This document shows positions 8,303 to 16,923 of a DNA stretch of 64,000 nucleotides, piece after piece (the first letter of the stretch is position 1; each line of letters begins with the position of its first letter). The DNA is taken from NCBI GenBank assembly GCA_042867185.1, contig JBHZQV010000001.1, positions 124,001 to 188,000 of the forward strand. The letters run 5' to 3'. A model generated the notes under the pieces. It did no database searches. It was not told the origin of the DNA and worked only from the letters and a program-made list of their open reading frames with translations. The DNA comes from Xylophilus sp042867185 (lineage in GTDB: Bacteria > Pseudomonadota > Gammaproteobacteria > Burkholderiales > Burkholderiaceae_C). The position numbers were made by a program, and so were the translations under genes.

Positions 8303-8308
8303 TAGAAT
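8303..8308 (+). promoter_or_regulatory. Possible -10 element for cytochrome c4
   Basis: TAGAAT matches the sigma-70 -10 consensus at five of six positions and lies 35 bases before the cytochrome c4 ATG in the divergent engB/cytochrome gap. No convincing -35 hexamer is seen 16-18 bases upstream, so this is tentative. Confidence 0.3.
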
Positions 8309-8343
8309 CATGGGGTTTTGCGCCCATAACACAGACCCTCGAT

Positions 8344-9087
8344 ATGAAGCTGCTTGCCTCCTTGCTGACCGCCGCTGCGCTGGCGGTGTCTGCTTTTCCG
8401 GTCGTGGCCGCAGACGCCGCGCCCACCAGCGCGGGTGCACCCGCAGGGGCGGCGGCCAAGGGCGATGCGCCCTCGGCGGGCGCACCGGTGGGCACCGCCT
8501 CGGCGGCCGCGCCGGCACCGGCGCCCACCGCCGGCGCGCCGCGCGCCAAGCCCGACCTGGCAGCGGGCGAGGCCAGGTACACCGCGGTGTGCGCCGCCTG
8601 CCACGGGGCCGACGGCAACTCGTCGGTGCCGGCCCAGCCCAAGCTGGCCGCACAGCACCCCGAGTACCTGGTCAAGCAGCTCCAGGAGTTCAAGGAAGGC
8701 AAGCGCAAGAACCCGATCATGCAGGGCTTCGCCGCGCAGCTGAGCGATGCCGACATGCGCAACATCGCCTACTGGCTGACCGCCAAGGCCGGCAAGCCCG
8801 GCTTCGCCAAGGACAAGGCGCTGGTCGCGGTCGGCGAGAAGATCTACCGCGGCGGCATCGCCGACCGTGCGGTGCCGGCCTGCGCCAGCTGCCACAGCCC
8901 CAACGGCGCCGGCATCCCGTCGCAGTACCCGCGCCTGTCGGGCCAGCATGCCGACTACACCGCCGCCCAGCTGGTCGCCTTCCGCGACGGCGTGCGCAAC
9001 AACAACGCGGTGATGCACGGCGTCGCCGCCAAGCTCAACGACCGCGAAATCAAGGCCCTGGGCGACTACATCGCCGGCCTTCGCTGA
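8344..9087 (+). CDS. Cytochrome c4 (diheme, periplasmic)
   Basis: Diheme c-type cytochrome that carries electrons in the periplasm towards terminal oxidases. The 247-residue precursor has a clear signal peptide (1-23, cut after VVAADA-like residues) and an Ala/Pro/Gly-rich linker to about residue 68. Two CXXCH haem sites follow, C83-C86-H87 and C180-C183-H184. Axial methionines are likely in the NPIMQGFA and NNAVMHGVA segments of each half. The near-repeat of the two halves is the c4 pattern. The next genes, resB and ccsB, encode the machinery that attaches haem to such proteins. A terminator separates them. Confidence 0.93.
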   Translation: MKLLASLLTAAALAVSAFPVVAADAAPTSAGAPAGAAAKGDAPSAGAPVGTASAAAPAPAPTAGAPRAKPDLAAGEARYTAVCAACHGADGNSSVPAQPKLAAQHPEYLVKQLQEFKEGKRKNPIMQGFAAQLSDADMRNIAYWLTAKAGKPGFAKDKALVAVGEKIYRGGIADRAVPACASCHSPNGAGIPSQYPRLSGQHADYTAAQLVAFRDGVRNNNAVMHGVAAKLNDREIKALGDYIAGLR

Positions 9088-9123
9088 GCGCGGCTTGAAC
9101 TAACGAACCCACAGCATTCCAAG

Positions 9124-9163
9124 AAGGGCGGGCCGATCCTCCAGAGGATGGCCCGCCCTTTTT
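9124..9163 (+). terminator. Rho-independent terminator after cytochrome c4
   Basis: An 11-bp GC-rich stem (AAGGGCGGGCC with its complement) around an inner ATCCT/AGGAT hairpin is followed by a run of T. It lies 36 bases after the cytochrome stop codon and separates it from resB. Confidence 0.9.
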
Positions 9164-9226
9164 GCTGGCACCTCGGCGGCCTTTTTCCCTTCCACCTTCC
9201 CGAACCGGCCCCCCGCTCCACCGCCC

Positions 9227-11404
9227 ATGTCTGTCTCGACCCACGGTATCCGCGTCCATTCCGGCTCGCATGCGCTGCGTGCGGGGCTGGAGCTGCTGTC
9301 GTCGATGCGCTTCGCGATCTCGCTGCTGACGGTGATCTGCATCGCCTCGGTGATCGGCACGGTGCTGCAGCAGCAGCAGCCCTACGGCAACTACGTCAAC
9401 CAGTTCGGGCCGTTCTGGGCGCAGGTGTTCGATGCGGCGGGGCTCTACCGGGTCTACAGCGCCTGGTGGTTCCTGCTGATCCTGGCGTTCCTGGTGGTGA
9501 GCACCTCGCTGTGCATCGGCCGCAGCACGCCGCGCATCCTGGCCGACCTGAAGGTCTACAAGGAGAACATCCGCGAGCAGAGCCTGCGCGCCTTCGCCCA
9601 GCGGGCCGAGGCCGACCTGCCCGAGCCGCCCGAGGCGGCCGCCCGCCGCATCGGCGGCCTGCTGGCCGGCGGCGGCTGGCGGGTGCGCCTGCAGGAGCGC
9701 AGCACCGCGGCCGGCACCGGCTTCATGGTGGCGGCCAAGGCGGGCGCGGCCCACAAGATCGGCTACATCGCGGCGCACAGCGCGATCGTGCTGGTCTGCA
9801 TCGGCGGGCTGCTCGACGGTGACCTGGTGGTGCGTGCCCAGATGCTGCTGCACGGCAAGACGCCGTACGCCGGCGGCGGCATGATCGCCGACGTCGCGCC
9901 CCGGCACCGCCTGGCCGACACCAACCCGACCTTCCGCGGCAACATCCTGGTCGCCGAGGGCACGCAGTCGAGCAACGCGATCCTGAACCAGTCCGACGGC
10001 ATCCTGGTGCAGGAGCTGCCGTTCTCGATCGAGCTGAAGAAGTTCATCGTCGACTACTACTCCACCGGCATGCCCAAGCTCTTCGCGAGCGAGGTGGTGA
10101 TCCACGACAAGGCCACCGGCGAGGCGCATCCGGCCCGCATCGAGGTGAACCACCCGGCGAGCTTCCGGGGCGTCGAGATCTACCAGTCGAGCTTCGACGA
10201 CGGCGGCTCGCGGGTGGTGCTGCAGGCGGTGCCGATGCACCCGGGCCGCGCGGCGGTCAAGCCCTTCGAGATCGAGGGCACGGTGGGCGGCTCGTCCGAA
10301 CTGGCCGACGGCAGCGGCGGCGCGGCCGGCAAGATGACGCTGGAGTACACCGCGCTGCGCACCATCAACGTCGAGAACTTCGCCGGCGGCAAGGTGGGCG
10401 CGGGCAGCGTCGACGTGCGCAAGGTCGACCTGCGCTCGGCCATCGACGCGCGCCTGGGCGCGGCCAACAAGACGGTCACGCAGAAAGAGCTGCGCAACGT
10501 CGGCCCCAGCATCACCTACCGGCTGCGCGACGCGGCCGGCCAGGCGCGGGAGTTCCACAACTACATGCTGCCGGTCGACACCGGCGACGGCGTTCCGGTG
10601 TTCCTGCTGGGCATGCGCACCACGCCGGCCGAAGAGTTCCGCTACCTGCGGATGCCCGCCGACGAGAACGGCGCGATGGACGGCTTCCTGCGGCTGCACG
10701 CCGCGCTGGCGGACCCGGCGCAGCGCGCGGCGGCGGTGCAGCGCTACGCGATGCAGGCGGTCGATCCGGCGCGGCCCGAGCTGGGCGCGCAGCTGGCGCT
10801 GTCGGCCGGCCGCGCGCTGGCGCTGTTCGCCGGCGACCCGGATGCGGCCGAGGGCTCGGCCGCGCGCCAGGGCGGGCTGCAGGCGGTCTCGGATTTCATG
10901 GAAGCCAACGTGCCCGAGGCCGAGCGCGCCCGTGCCGGCGAGGTGCTGGTCCGCATCCTGAACGGCGCGCTGTTCGAGCTGGCCCAGGACACCCGGCGCA
11001 CCGCCGGCCTGGCGCCGCTGCCGGCCGACGAGGCCACCCGCGGCTTCATGACCCAGGCGGTGCTGTCGCTCTCCGACATGGCGCTGTACCCGGCGCCGAT
11101 GGCCTTCCGGCTGCAGGACTTCACCCAGGTGCAGGCCAGCGTGTTCCAGGTGGCGCGGGCGCCGGGCAAGACGGTCGTCTACCTGGGCTGCGCCTTGCTG
11201 ATCGTGGGCATCTTTGCGATGCTCTACGTGCGCGAGCGCCGGCTCTGGGTCTGGGTCGCGCCCCGGGCCGAAGCGGCGCACGCGATGATGGCGATGTCGT
11301 CCAACCGCAAGACGATGGACGGCGACCGCGAATTCGCCCACCTGCAGCAGAAGCTGCTCGGCACCGCAGGGCCGCCGGAGCCCGATACTCCGCCGCGCAC
11401 GTAG
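9227..11404 (+). CDS. resB: Cytochrome c biogenesis protein ResB
   Basis: ResB/Ccs1 subunit of the system II cytochrome c synthase, which brings haem across the inner membrane and attaches it to CXXCH motifs. The 725-residue protein has membrane segments near 26-46, 85-107 and 178-198, a long periplasmic domain, and a final segment near 645-665, the usual topology. It begins SSMRFAISLLTVICIASVIGTVLQQ, typical of the family. It is followed 31 bases later by its partner ccsB. The start lacks a strong Shine-Dalgarno. Confidence 0.95.
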   Translation: MSVSTHGIRVHSGSHALRAGLELLSSMRFAISLLTVICIASVIGTVLQQQQPYGNYVNQFGPFWAQVFDAAGLYRVYSAWWFLLILAFLVVSTSLCIGRSTPRILADLKVYKENIREQSLRAFAQRAEADLPEPPEAAARRIGGLLAGGGWRVRLQERSTAAGTGFMVAAKAGAAHKIGYIAAHSAIVLVCIGGLLDGDLVVRAQMLLHGKTPYAGGGMIADVAPRHRLADTNPTFRGNILVAEGTQSSNAILNQSDGILVQELPFSIELKKFIVDYYSTGMPKLFASEVVIHDKATGEAHPARIEVNHPASFRGVEIYQSSFDDGGSRVVLQAVPMHPGRAAVKPFEIEGTVGGSSELADGSGGAAGKMTLEYTALRTINVENFAGGKVGAGSVDVRKVDLRSAIDARLGAANKTVTQKELRNVGPSITYRLRDAAGQAREFHNYMLPVDTGDGVPVFLLGMRTTPAEEFRYLRMPADENGAMDGFLRLHAALADPAQRAAAVQRYAMQAVDPARPELGAQLALSAGRALALFAGDPDAAEGSAARQGGLQAVSDFMEANVPEAERARAGEVLVRILNGALFELAQDTRRTAGLAPLPADEATRGFMTQAVLSLSDMALYPAPMAFRLQDFTQVQASVFQVARAPGKTVVYLGCALLIVGIFAMLYVRERRLWVWVAPRAEAAHAMMAMSSNRKTMDGDREFAHLQQKLLGTAGPPEPDTPPRT

Positions 11405-11435
11405 CGAACGACACGAGACACGAGAAGGCCCCCCG

Positions 11436-12806
11436 ATGAACACCGCCACCACCATCACCGCGCCTGCAGGCACCGCATCCGCACACCGTACGGAAACCCT
11501 GCACGAAGGCTTCTGGAGCCGCCGCAGCGGGCTCGACTGGGTCTTCGCCGTGCTGGCCGCCGCGGGCGGCGCCTTCGCCTTCCTGCGCTACGGCGGCTTC
11601 ATGGACGTCTACGAGAAGGCGATCCTGGTCGGCTGTGTGCCGGCCGCCGTCTGGCTCGGCTGGTTCTGGCGGCCGCTGCGGCTGCTGATGGTGGGCGCGG
11701 CGGCGCTGGCGCTGCTGGGCATCGTGTCCTACCAGGTCGACGGCCAGGGCAGCCTGGCGCGGGCCGACAGCGTGTTCTGGCTCAAGTACTTCCTCTCCAG
11801 CCAGTCGGCCATCCTCTGGATGAGCATGCTGTTCTTCATGAGCACCGTCTTCTACTGGATCGGCATGTTCTCGCGCGGCGAGGGCAGGGCGCTCTCGCTG
11901 CTCGGGTCGCGCATCGCCTGGGCCGGCGTGACGATGGCCCTGGTCGGCACCCTGGTGCGCTGGTACGAGAGCTACCTGATCGGCGCCGACGTGGGCCACA
12001 TCCCGGTCAGCAACCTCTACGAGGTCTTCGTGCTGTTCTGCTGGCTCACCACCACCTTCTACCTGTACTACGAAGACCAGTACGAGACCCGCGCGCTGGG
12101 CGCCTTCGTGATGCTGGTGGTGAGCGCGGCGGTCGGCTTCCTGCTCTGGTACACGGTGGTGCGCGAGGCGCACGAGATCCAGCCGCTGGTGCCGGCCCTG
12201 AAGAGCTGGTGGATGAAGCTCCACGTGCCCGCCAACTTCATCGGCTACGGCACCTTCGCGATGGCGGCGATGGTCGCCTTCGCCTACCTGATCAAGCAGC
12301 AGGCGGGCGAGACCCGCTGGTACAAGCTGGCGCCGCTGTGGGCGCTGGGCGTGGTGCTGTGCTTCGAGCCGATCGTGTTCCGCAAGACGGTGTCGGAGCC
12401 GGGCGGCGGCTACTGGGCGGTGTACTTCGGCATTTCGGCGCTGATCGTGGCCGGCATCCTGCTGGGCCGACAGCGCATCGCCGCCAAGCTGCCGGCCCTG
12501 CCGGTGCTGGAAGACGTGATGTACAAGTCGATCGCGGTCGGCTTCGCCTTCTTCACCATCGCGACCGTGCTGGGCGCCCTGTGGGCGGCCGAGGCCTGGG
12601 GCGGCTACTGGAGCTGGGACCCGAAGGAAACCTGGGCGCTGATCGTCTGGCTCAACTACGCCGCCTGGCTGCACATGCGGCTGATGAAGGGCATGCGCGG
12701 CGCGATCTCGGCCTGGTGGGCGCTGGTGGGCCTGGCGGTGACCACTTTCGCGTTCCTGGGCGTCAATATGTTCCTGAGCGGGCTGCACAGCTACGGAACG
12801 CTTTAG
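11436..12806 (+). CDS. ccsB: c-type cytochrome biogenesis protein CcsB (CcsA/ResC)
   Basis: Polytopic partner of ResB in the system II haem lyase. The 456-residue protein has about eight hydrophobic segments. Its tryptophan-rich WWD haem-handling motif is WGGYWSWDPKETWAL (about 388-402), flanked by conserved histidines. A GAGAAGG Shine-Dalgarno precedes the ATG. With resB it forms a two-gene operon that would mature cytochrome c4 and the respiratory cytochromes. Confidence 0.95.
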   Translation: MNTATTITAPAGTASAHRTETLHEGFWSRRSGLDWVFAVLAAAGGAFAFLRYGGFMDVYEKAILVGCVPAAVWLGWFWRPLRLLMVGAAALALLGIVSYQVDGQGSLARADSVFWLKYFLSSQSAILWMSMLFFMSTVFYWIGMFSRGEGRALSLLGSRIAWAGVTMALVGTLVRWYESYLIGADVGHIPVSNLYEVFVLFCWLTTTFYLYYEDQYETRALGAFVMLVVSAAVGFLLWYTVVREAHEIQPLVPALKSWWMKLHVPANFIGYGTFAMAAMVAFAYLIKQQAGETRWYKLAPLWALGVVLCFEPIVFRKTVSEPGGGYWAVYFGISALIVAGILLGRQRIAAKLPALPVLEDVMYKSIAVGFAFFTIATVLGALWAAEAWGGYWSWDPKETWALIVWLNYAAWLHMRLMKGMRGAISAWWALVGLAVTTFAFLGVNMFLSGLHSYGTL

Positions 12807-12919
12807 GCCCGGACCGCTCGAACGGTTGGAAACACGCTGAAACCGCCGGGGCGTCCGGCGCGTAGAACCTCCTGGCTGCAGACCCTCCGCCTGCGCCCCC
12901 ACCGACTACAAGGCCTCCC

Positions 12920-13918
12920 ATGCCCATCCGATCCTCCTCCTCCGGCTTCGACCACCCCCGCTCCAGCGAGATCACGCCCCGCGCCGTCTACGAAGACCGC
13001 CGCCGGGTGATGAAGCTGCTGGCCGGCGGCGCCGCCGGCGGCGCGCTGGCCGCCTGGGCCGGCCGCGAGGCACTGGCCCAGACGGCCGCGCCCGGCAAGC
13101 TGGCGCCGCTGCCCGGTGCCAAGTCGGCGGTGGCCGGCGCGATGGCGATGGAGAAGGTGACCGACTACAAGGACGCCTCCACCTACAACAACTTCTACGA
13201 GTTCGGCACCGACAAGTCGGACCCGGCCAGGAACGCCCATACCCTGCATACAAAACCCTGGACGGTCGAGATCGAGGGCCTGGTCAAGAAGCCGGGCAAG
13301 TACGGCATCGAGGACCTGCTCAAGCTCAGCGCCCAGGAAGAGCGCATCTACCGGCTGCGCTGCGTCGAGGGCTGGTCGATGGTGATCCCGTGGGTCGGCT
13401 ACTCGCTGGCCGAGCTGATCAAGAAGGTCGAGCCGCAGCCCGGCGCCAAGTTCGTCGAGTTCGTCACCCTGGCCGACAAGAAGACCATGCCCTACGTCGG
13501 CTCGGCGGTGCTCGACTGGCCCTACACCGAAGGCCTGCGGATGGACGAGGCGATGCACCCGCTGACCCTGCTGTCCTTCGGCATGTACGGCGAGGTGCTG
13601 CCCAACCAGAACGGCGCGCCGGTGCGGCTGGTGGTGCCGTGGAAGTACGGCTTCAAGTCGGCCAAGTCGATCGTCAAGATCCGCTTCACCGACAAGGAAC
13701 CCAGCACGGCATGGAACAAAGCCGCGGCCAACGAATACGGCTTCTATTCCAACGTGAACCCGAACGTCGACCATCCGCGCTGGAGCCAGGCGTCCGAACG
13801 GCGCATCGGCGACGGCGGCGGCCTCTTCGCCAAGCGCCGCAAAACCGAGATGTTCAACGGCTACGAAGCGCAGGTCGGCCAGCTCTACGCGGGCATGGAC
13901 CTGAAGAAAAACTTTTAG
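12920..13918 (+). CDS. msrP: Protein-methionine-sulfoxide reductase catalytic subunit MsrP
   Basis: Periplasmic molybdopterin enzyme that reduces oxidised methionines in envelope proteins. The 332-residue precursor has a twin-arginine region (DRRRVMKLLAGGAAGGALA, about 26-44), the NNFYEF segment and the molybdenum-ligating cysteine C148 in RLRCVEGWSM. The msrQ gene, for its haem-containing membrane partner, lies 142 bases downstream. That gap holds no gene. Confidence 0.96.
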   Translation: MPIRSSSSGFDHPRSSEITPRAVYEDRRRVMKLLAGGAAGGALAAWAGREALAQTAAPGKLAPLPGAKSAVAGAMAMEKVTDYKDASTYNNFYEFGTDKSDPARNAHTLHTKPWTVEIEGLVKKPGKYGIEDLLKLSAQEERIYRLRCVEGWSMVIPWVGYSLAELIKKVEPQPGAKFVEFVTLADKKTMPYVGSAVLDWPYTEGLRMDEAMHPLTLLSFGMYGEVLPNQNGAPVRLVVPWKYGFKSAKSIVKIRFTDKEPSTAWNKAAANEYGFYSNVNPNVDHPRWSQASERRIGDGGGLFAKRRKTEMFNGYEAQVGQLYAGMDLKKNF

Positions 13919-14060
13919 AGGCTCCAGCGGCTGCGAACCGCGGTCTTCGCCTCCGGCGTTTTCAGGCGGCAGGCCAGCGGAGCTGTCGATCCGGTCCGCG
14001 GTATTCCCGGGAAAAACCACGGCGCGCGCTTGCTGCGGCGCCGACCATGACAAATATCCC

Positions 14061-14714
14061 ATGAACAAGCTGCTTCTGCACCCCGCGGCCAAGCCGGTCG
14101 TGTTTCTACTGTGCCTGATGCCGTTCGCCTGGCTGGCCTACGGCGCGTTCGCCGATACGCTGGGTGCCAACCCGGCCGAGGCGCTGATCCGCGCCACCGG
14201 CGACTGGACGCTGCGCTTCATCTGCATCGTGCTGGCCGTCACCCCGCTGCGGGTCCTCAGCAAATGGAACGGGCTGGCGCGCTACCGGCGGATGCTGGGG
14301 CTCTTCACCTATTTCTACGTGGTGGTGCACCTGCTCTGCTACGGCTGGTTCGACATGGGCTTCGACCTGCCCGAGATCGCCAAGGACATCGCGAAGCGGC
14401 CGTTCATCCTGGTCGGCTTCGCAGCCTTCGTGCTGCTGACGCCGCTGGCCGCCACCTCGTTCAACCGGGCGATCAAGGCGCTGGGCGGCAAGCGCTGGCA
14501 GGCGCTGCACAAGCTGATCTACCTGATCGCCGGGCTGGGCTTGCTGCACTTCTTCTGGATGCGGGCCGGCAAGAACAACTTCAACGAAGTCTTCGTCTAC
14601 GCGGCGATCATCGCGGTGCTGCTGGGCTTCCGGGTGGTGCAGGCGCTGCGCAAGCGGGCGGCACGGCAGGCGGTTGCCATGCCTGCGCCTGCTGCCGCTA
14701 TTCGAAAACGATAG
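14061..14714 (+). CDS. msrQ: Protein-methionine-sulfoxide reductase haem-binding subunit MsrQ
   Basis: Inner-membrane b-type haem protein that passes electrons from the respiratory chain to MsrP. It has 217 residues and about six hydrophobic segments. The conserved histidines sit in YVVVHLLCYGW, ALHKLIYLIAGLGLLHFFW and nearby positions. The ferric reductase-like fold is as expected for MsrQ. Its TAG stop lies inside a GCTA-N11-TAGC palindrome at 14697-14715, so the last codons (IRKR) come from the repeat. Confidence 0.94.
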   Translation: MNKLLLHPAAKPVVFLLCLMPFAWLAYGAFADTLGANPAEALIRATGDWTLRFICIVLAVTPLRVLSKWNGLARYRRMLGLFTYFYVVVHLLCYGWFDMGFDLPEIAKDIAKRPFILVGFAAFVLLTPLAATSFNRAIKALGGKRWQALHKLIYLIAGLGLLHFFWMRAGKNNFNEVFVYAAIIAVLLGFRVVQALRKRAARQAVAMPAPAAAIRKR

Positions 14715-14802
14715 CAGCGGGCCGGCGCGCAGCGCGGCTTTGCGCTAGATTGGTGCTGGAAGTCCGCGCTGGACGCCGGTATCATGCTATCTAATCCATA
14801 GC
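14697..14802 (+). repeat. Two GCTA...TAGC palindromes between msrQ and lysA
   Basis: The first, 14697-14715, has an 11-base loop and contains the msrQ stop codon. The second, 14786-14802 (GCTA-N9-TAGC), lies in the convergent msrQ/lysA gap. Either could fold at the 3' end of a transcript. No T-run follows, so they are not standard terminators. Confidence 0.5.
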
Positions 14803-14838
14803 GCTCGTGGGCGACAAGCGCCTGGGATCGCCTCTCGG

Positions 14839-16125
14839 CTAGACCAGCCGTTCCTTGTGGAACGTGTCTTCCGCCGACTCCCGCTCGCGGATGAGGTGCA
14901 CCTGGTCGCCGTCGACCAGCACCTCGGCCGCGCGGCCGCGGGTGTTGTAGTTGCTCGACATGCTCATGCAGTACGCGCCGGCCGACAGCACCGCCAGCCG
15001 GTCGCCGGCCTGCACCGCGCCCAGGTGGCGGTCGCGGCCGATCCAGTCGCCGCTTTCGCAGACCGGGCCGACCACGTCGTAGGCCGGACGCCCGGCCGCA
15101 TCGGGCGTGCGCTCCAGCGGCACGATCGCCTGCCAGGCCTGGTACATCGCCGGGCGGGGCAGGTCGTTCATCGCGGCGTCGACGATGCAGAAGTTCTTCT
15201 GCTCGCCGGGCTTCAGGTACAGCACCTCGGTCAGGCAGACGCCGGCATTGCCCACCAGCGAGCGGCCCGGCTCGATCATCAGCTGCCGGCCGCCGTAGCC
15301 GCGGGCGTCGACCTTGGCGAGCAGCTTGGCCCACAGCGCGTCGGCCGCGGGCGGTGTGTCGCCCTGGTAGTCGATGCCCAGGCCTCCGCCGAAGTCGATG
15401 TGCTGCAGCGGCGGAACGCCGGCTGCCTCGATGGCGGCCACCAGGTCGAGGATGCGGTCCATCGCATCGAGATACGGGCTCTCCTGCGTGATTTGCGAGC
15501 CGATGTGGCAATCGATGCCCACCACCCGCAGCCCGCTCAAGGACGCGGCGCGCTGGTAGGTGGCCACGGTTTCCTCGTGCGCCACGCCGAACTTGTTGCC
15601 CTTCAGGCCGGTCGAGATATAGGGATGCGTCTGCGGATCGACATTCGGGTTGACGCGGATGCTCACCGGCGCCTGCACGCCCAGCTCCGTGGCGACCGCG
15701 TGCAGCACCTCCAGCTCGGCGGTGCTCTCGACGTTGAAGCAGCCGATGCCGGCCTCGAGCGCGGCGCGCATCTCGGCGCGGGTCTTGCCGACGCCCGAGA
15801 AAATCACCTTGCGCGGATCGCCGCCGGCGGCGATCACCCGCTTCAGCTCGCCGGCCGAGACGATGTCGAAGCCGCAGCCCGCGCGGGCGAAGACCTGCAG
15901 CACGCCGAGCGACGAGTTGGCCTTCATCGCATAGCAGATCTGTGCGTTGCGGCCGGCGAAGCCGCGCTGGTAGGCGGCCAGCGCGGCCAGCATCGACGCC
16001 TTGGAATAGGCGAAGAGCGGCGTGCCGTAGCGGGCGGCCAGGTCGGACAGGCGCACCTCTTCCAGGAAGAGCGTGTCGCCGCGGTAGGCCAGCTGGGGCT
16101 GGCCGGGCAGGGCGGTGAGGGTCAT
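14839..16125 (-). CDS. lysA: Diaminopimelate decarboxylase
   Basis: PLP enzyme that converts meso-diaminopimelate to lysine, the last step of the pathway. In the 428-residue product the PLP-binding lysine is K68 (CYAMKAN). HIGSQ, the glycine-rich FGGGLGIDY and the substrate-binding CESGDWIGRDR motif follow in order. I set the start at the ATG at 16125 (MTLTALPGQPQLAYRGD), which overlaps the stop of the upstream lipoprotein gene by four bases. In-frame sequence further upstream belongs to another gene's antisense strand. The order lptM-lysA divergent from cyaY is usual in proteobacteria. Confidence 0.96.
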   Translation of the reverse strand: MTLTALPGQPQLAYRGDTLFLEEVRLSDLAARYGTPLFAYSKASMLAALAAYQRGFAGRNAQICYAMKANSSLGVLQVFARAGCGFDIVSAGELKRVIAAGGDPRKVIFSGVGKTRAEMRAALEAGIGCFNVESTAELEVLHAVATELGVQAPVSIRVNPNVDPQTHPYISTGLKGNKFGVAHEETVATYQRAASLSGLRVVGIDCHIGSQITQESPYLDAMDRILDLVAAIEAAGVPPLQHIDFGGGLGIDYQGDTPPAADALWAKLLAKVDARGYGGRQLMIEPGRSLVGNAGVCLTEVLYLKPGEQKNFCIVDAAMNDLPRPAMYQAWQAIVPLERTPDAAGRPAYDVVGPVCESGDWIGRDRHLGAVQAGDRLAVLSAGAYCMSMSSNYNTRGRAAEVLVDGDQVHLIRERESAEDTFHKERLV

Positions 16126-16463
16126 GGGGTGTTGTTGGGGGCCGTGACCGACGGCATGGTGCTCTCGGGCACCATCATCGGGTCGTACGACGGCGCGGTC
16201 GTCGGCGGAGTGGCGGGTGCCGCGGTGGTGGCGGCGGCGGATGCGGCCGGTGCGGCGGCTGGAGCGGCCGCGGTGCCCGGCCCGCCTTTCTTCTGCGGAT
16301 CGCCGGTCACGCGGAACTTCAGCGTCTCGACGAGGGTGGCGCGGTTGGCGGCCGCCGGTCCTTGCGGAAACAGCAGCGGACCCTTCTGGCCGCAGCCGGC
16401 GAGCGCCGCCGCACTGCCGGCAAGGACAAGCGCTCTCACTAGAATTCCGTGGACTTTCAACAT
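16122..16463 (-). CDS. lptM: LptM/YifL-like small lipoprotein
   Basis: Small outer-membrane lipoprotein. The 113-residue precursor has a signal peptide ending in the lipobox LAGC (C24), followed directly by GQKGPLLFP, the hallmark of the LptM (YifL) family that assists LptD assembly in E. coli. The rest is a low-complexity Ala/Thr/Pro tail, longer than in E. coli. I start at the ATG at 16463; an in-frame TTG lies two codons upstream. Its stop overlaps the lysA start. Its start is only 11 bases from the divergent cyaY start. Confidence 0.85.
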   Translation of the reverse strand: MLKVHGILVRALVLAGSAAALAGCGQKGPLLFPQGPAAANRATLVETLKFRVTGDPQKKGGPGTAAAPAAAPAASAAATTAAPATPPTTAPSYDPMMVPESTMPSVTAPNNTP

Positions 16464-16475
16464 CCGCAAATTGTA
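16440..16475. promoter_or_regulatory. Overlapping divergent promoter candidates, lptM-lysA / cyaY
   Basis: The two start codons are separated by 11 bases, so each promoter must lie in the other gene's coding region. On the plus strand TAGAAT (16440-16445) would start cyaY about 23 bases before its ATG. On the minus strand TACAAT (16475-16470) would start transcription at or near the lptM ATG, implying a leaderless message. The -35 regions are weak. Confidence 0.3.
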
Positions 16476-16816
16476 TGACCGACCTCGAATTCCTCGACCG
16501 CGCCGAGCACCTTCTCCAGACCGTGGAGGAAAGCTGCGACCGGGTGAACGAGGAGACCGATGCCGACATCGACAGCCAGCGCTCGGGCGGCATGGTGACG
16601 CTCACCTTCCGCAACCGCAGCCAGCTGGTGCTGAACATGCAGCGCCCGCTCCATGAGCTGTGGCTGGCGGCCCGTTCCGGCGGCTACCACTTCAAGTGGA
16701 GCGGCGACGCCTGGCAGGACACCAAGGGCCAGGGCGAACTGCTCGCCATCCTGCAACGCGAGACCGCCGCCCAGGCCGGCGTAGCGATCAGTTTCGGCAA
16801 CACTCCCGGCAACTAG
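16475..16816 (+). CDS. cyaY: Iron donor protein CyaY (frataxin homologue)
   Basis: Small cytoplasmic frataxin that binds iron and tunes iron-sulfur cluster assembly by IscS. The 113-residue product has the acidic first helix (about 4-30, rich in Glu/Asp) expected for iron binding. The beta-sheet signature follows, with VTLTFRNRSQLVLNMQRPLHELWLA-like segments and GYHFKW. Length and pattern fit the family. There is no obvious Shine-Dalgarno and little room for a leader. Confidence 0.93.
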   Translation: MTDLEFLDRAEHLLQTVEESCDRVNEETDADIDSQRSGGMVTLTFRNRSQLVLNMQRPLHELWLAARSGGYHFKWSGDAWQDTKGQGELLAILQRETAAQAGVAISFGNTPGN

Positions 16817-16827
16817 CGAGTCTCCCC

Positions 16828-16916
16828 AACCAGGGATGCCGTGGAACCGGGTTCGCCGGGCCACCGGCATCGCCCCCGGAAGGGGGTGGGCGAAGACACG
16901 CAGTGCGCAGCCTGGG
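16828..16916 (-). repeat. Dispersed intergenic repeat family 1, copy 2
   Basis: Inverted copy of the repeat at 6124-6214, filling the convergent gap between cyaY and ponA. The core includes the GGGGG/CCCCC hairpin (CCCCCGGAAGGGGG). Both copies lie directly after gene ends. Confidence 0.7.
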
Positions 16917-16923
16917 AGTGCGC

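Noticed and set aside
9050..12902. Long minus-strand open frames opposite resB and ccsB
   Set aside because: Composition is biased towards Arg, Gly, His and Gln, they have no domains, and they lie over well-supported genes.
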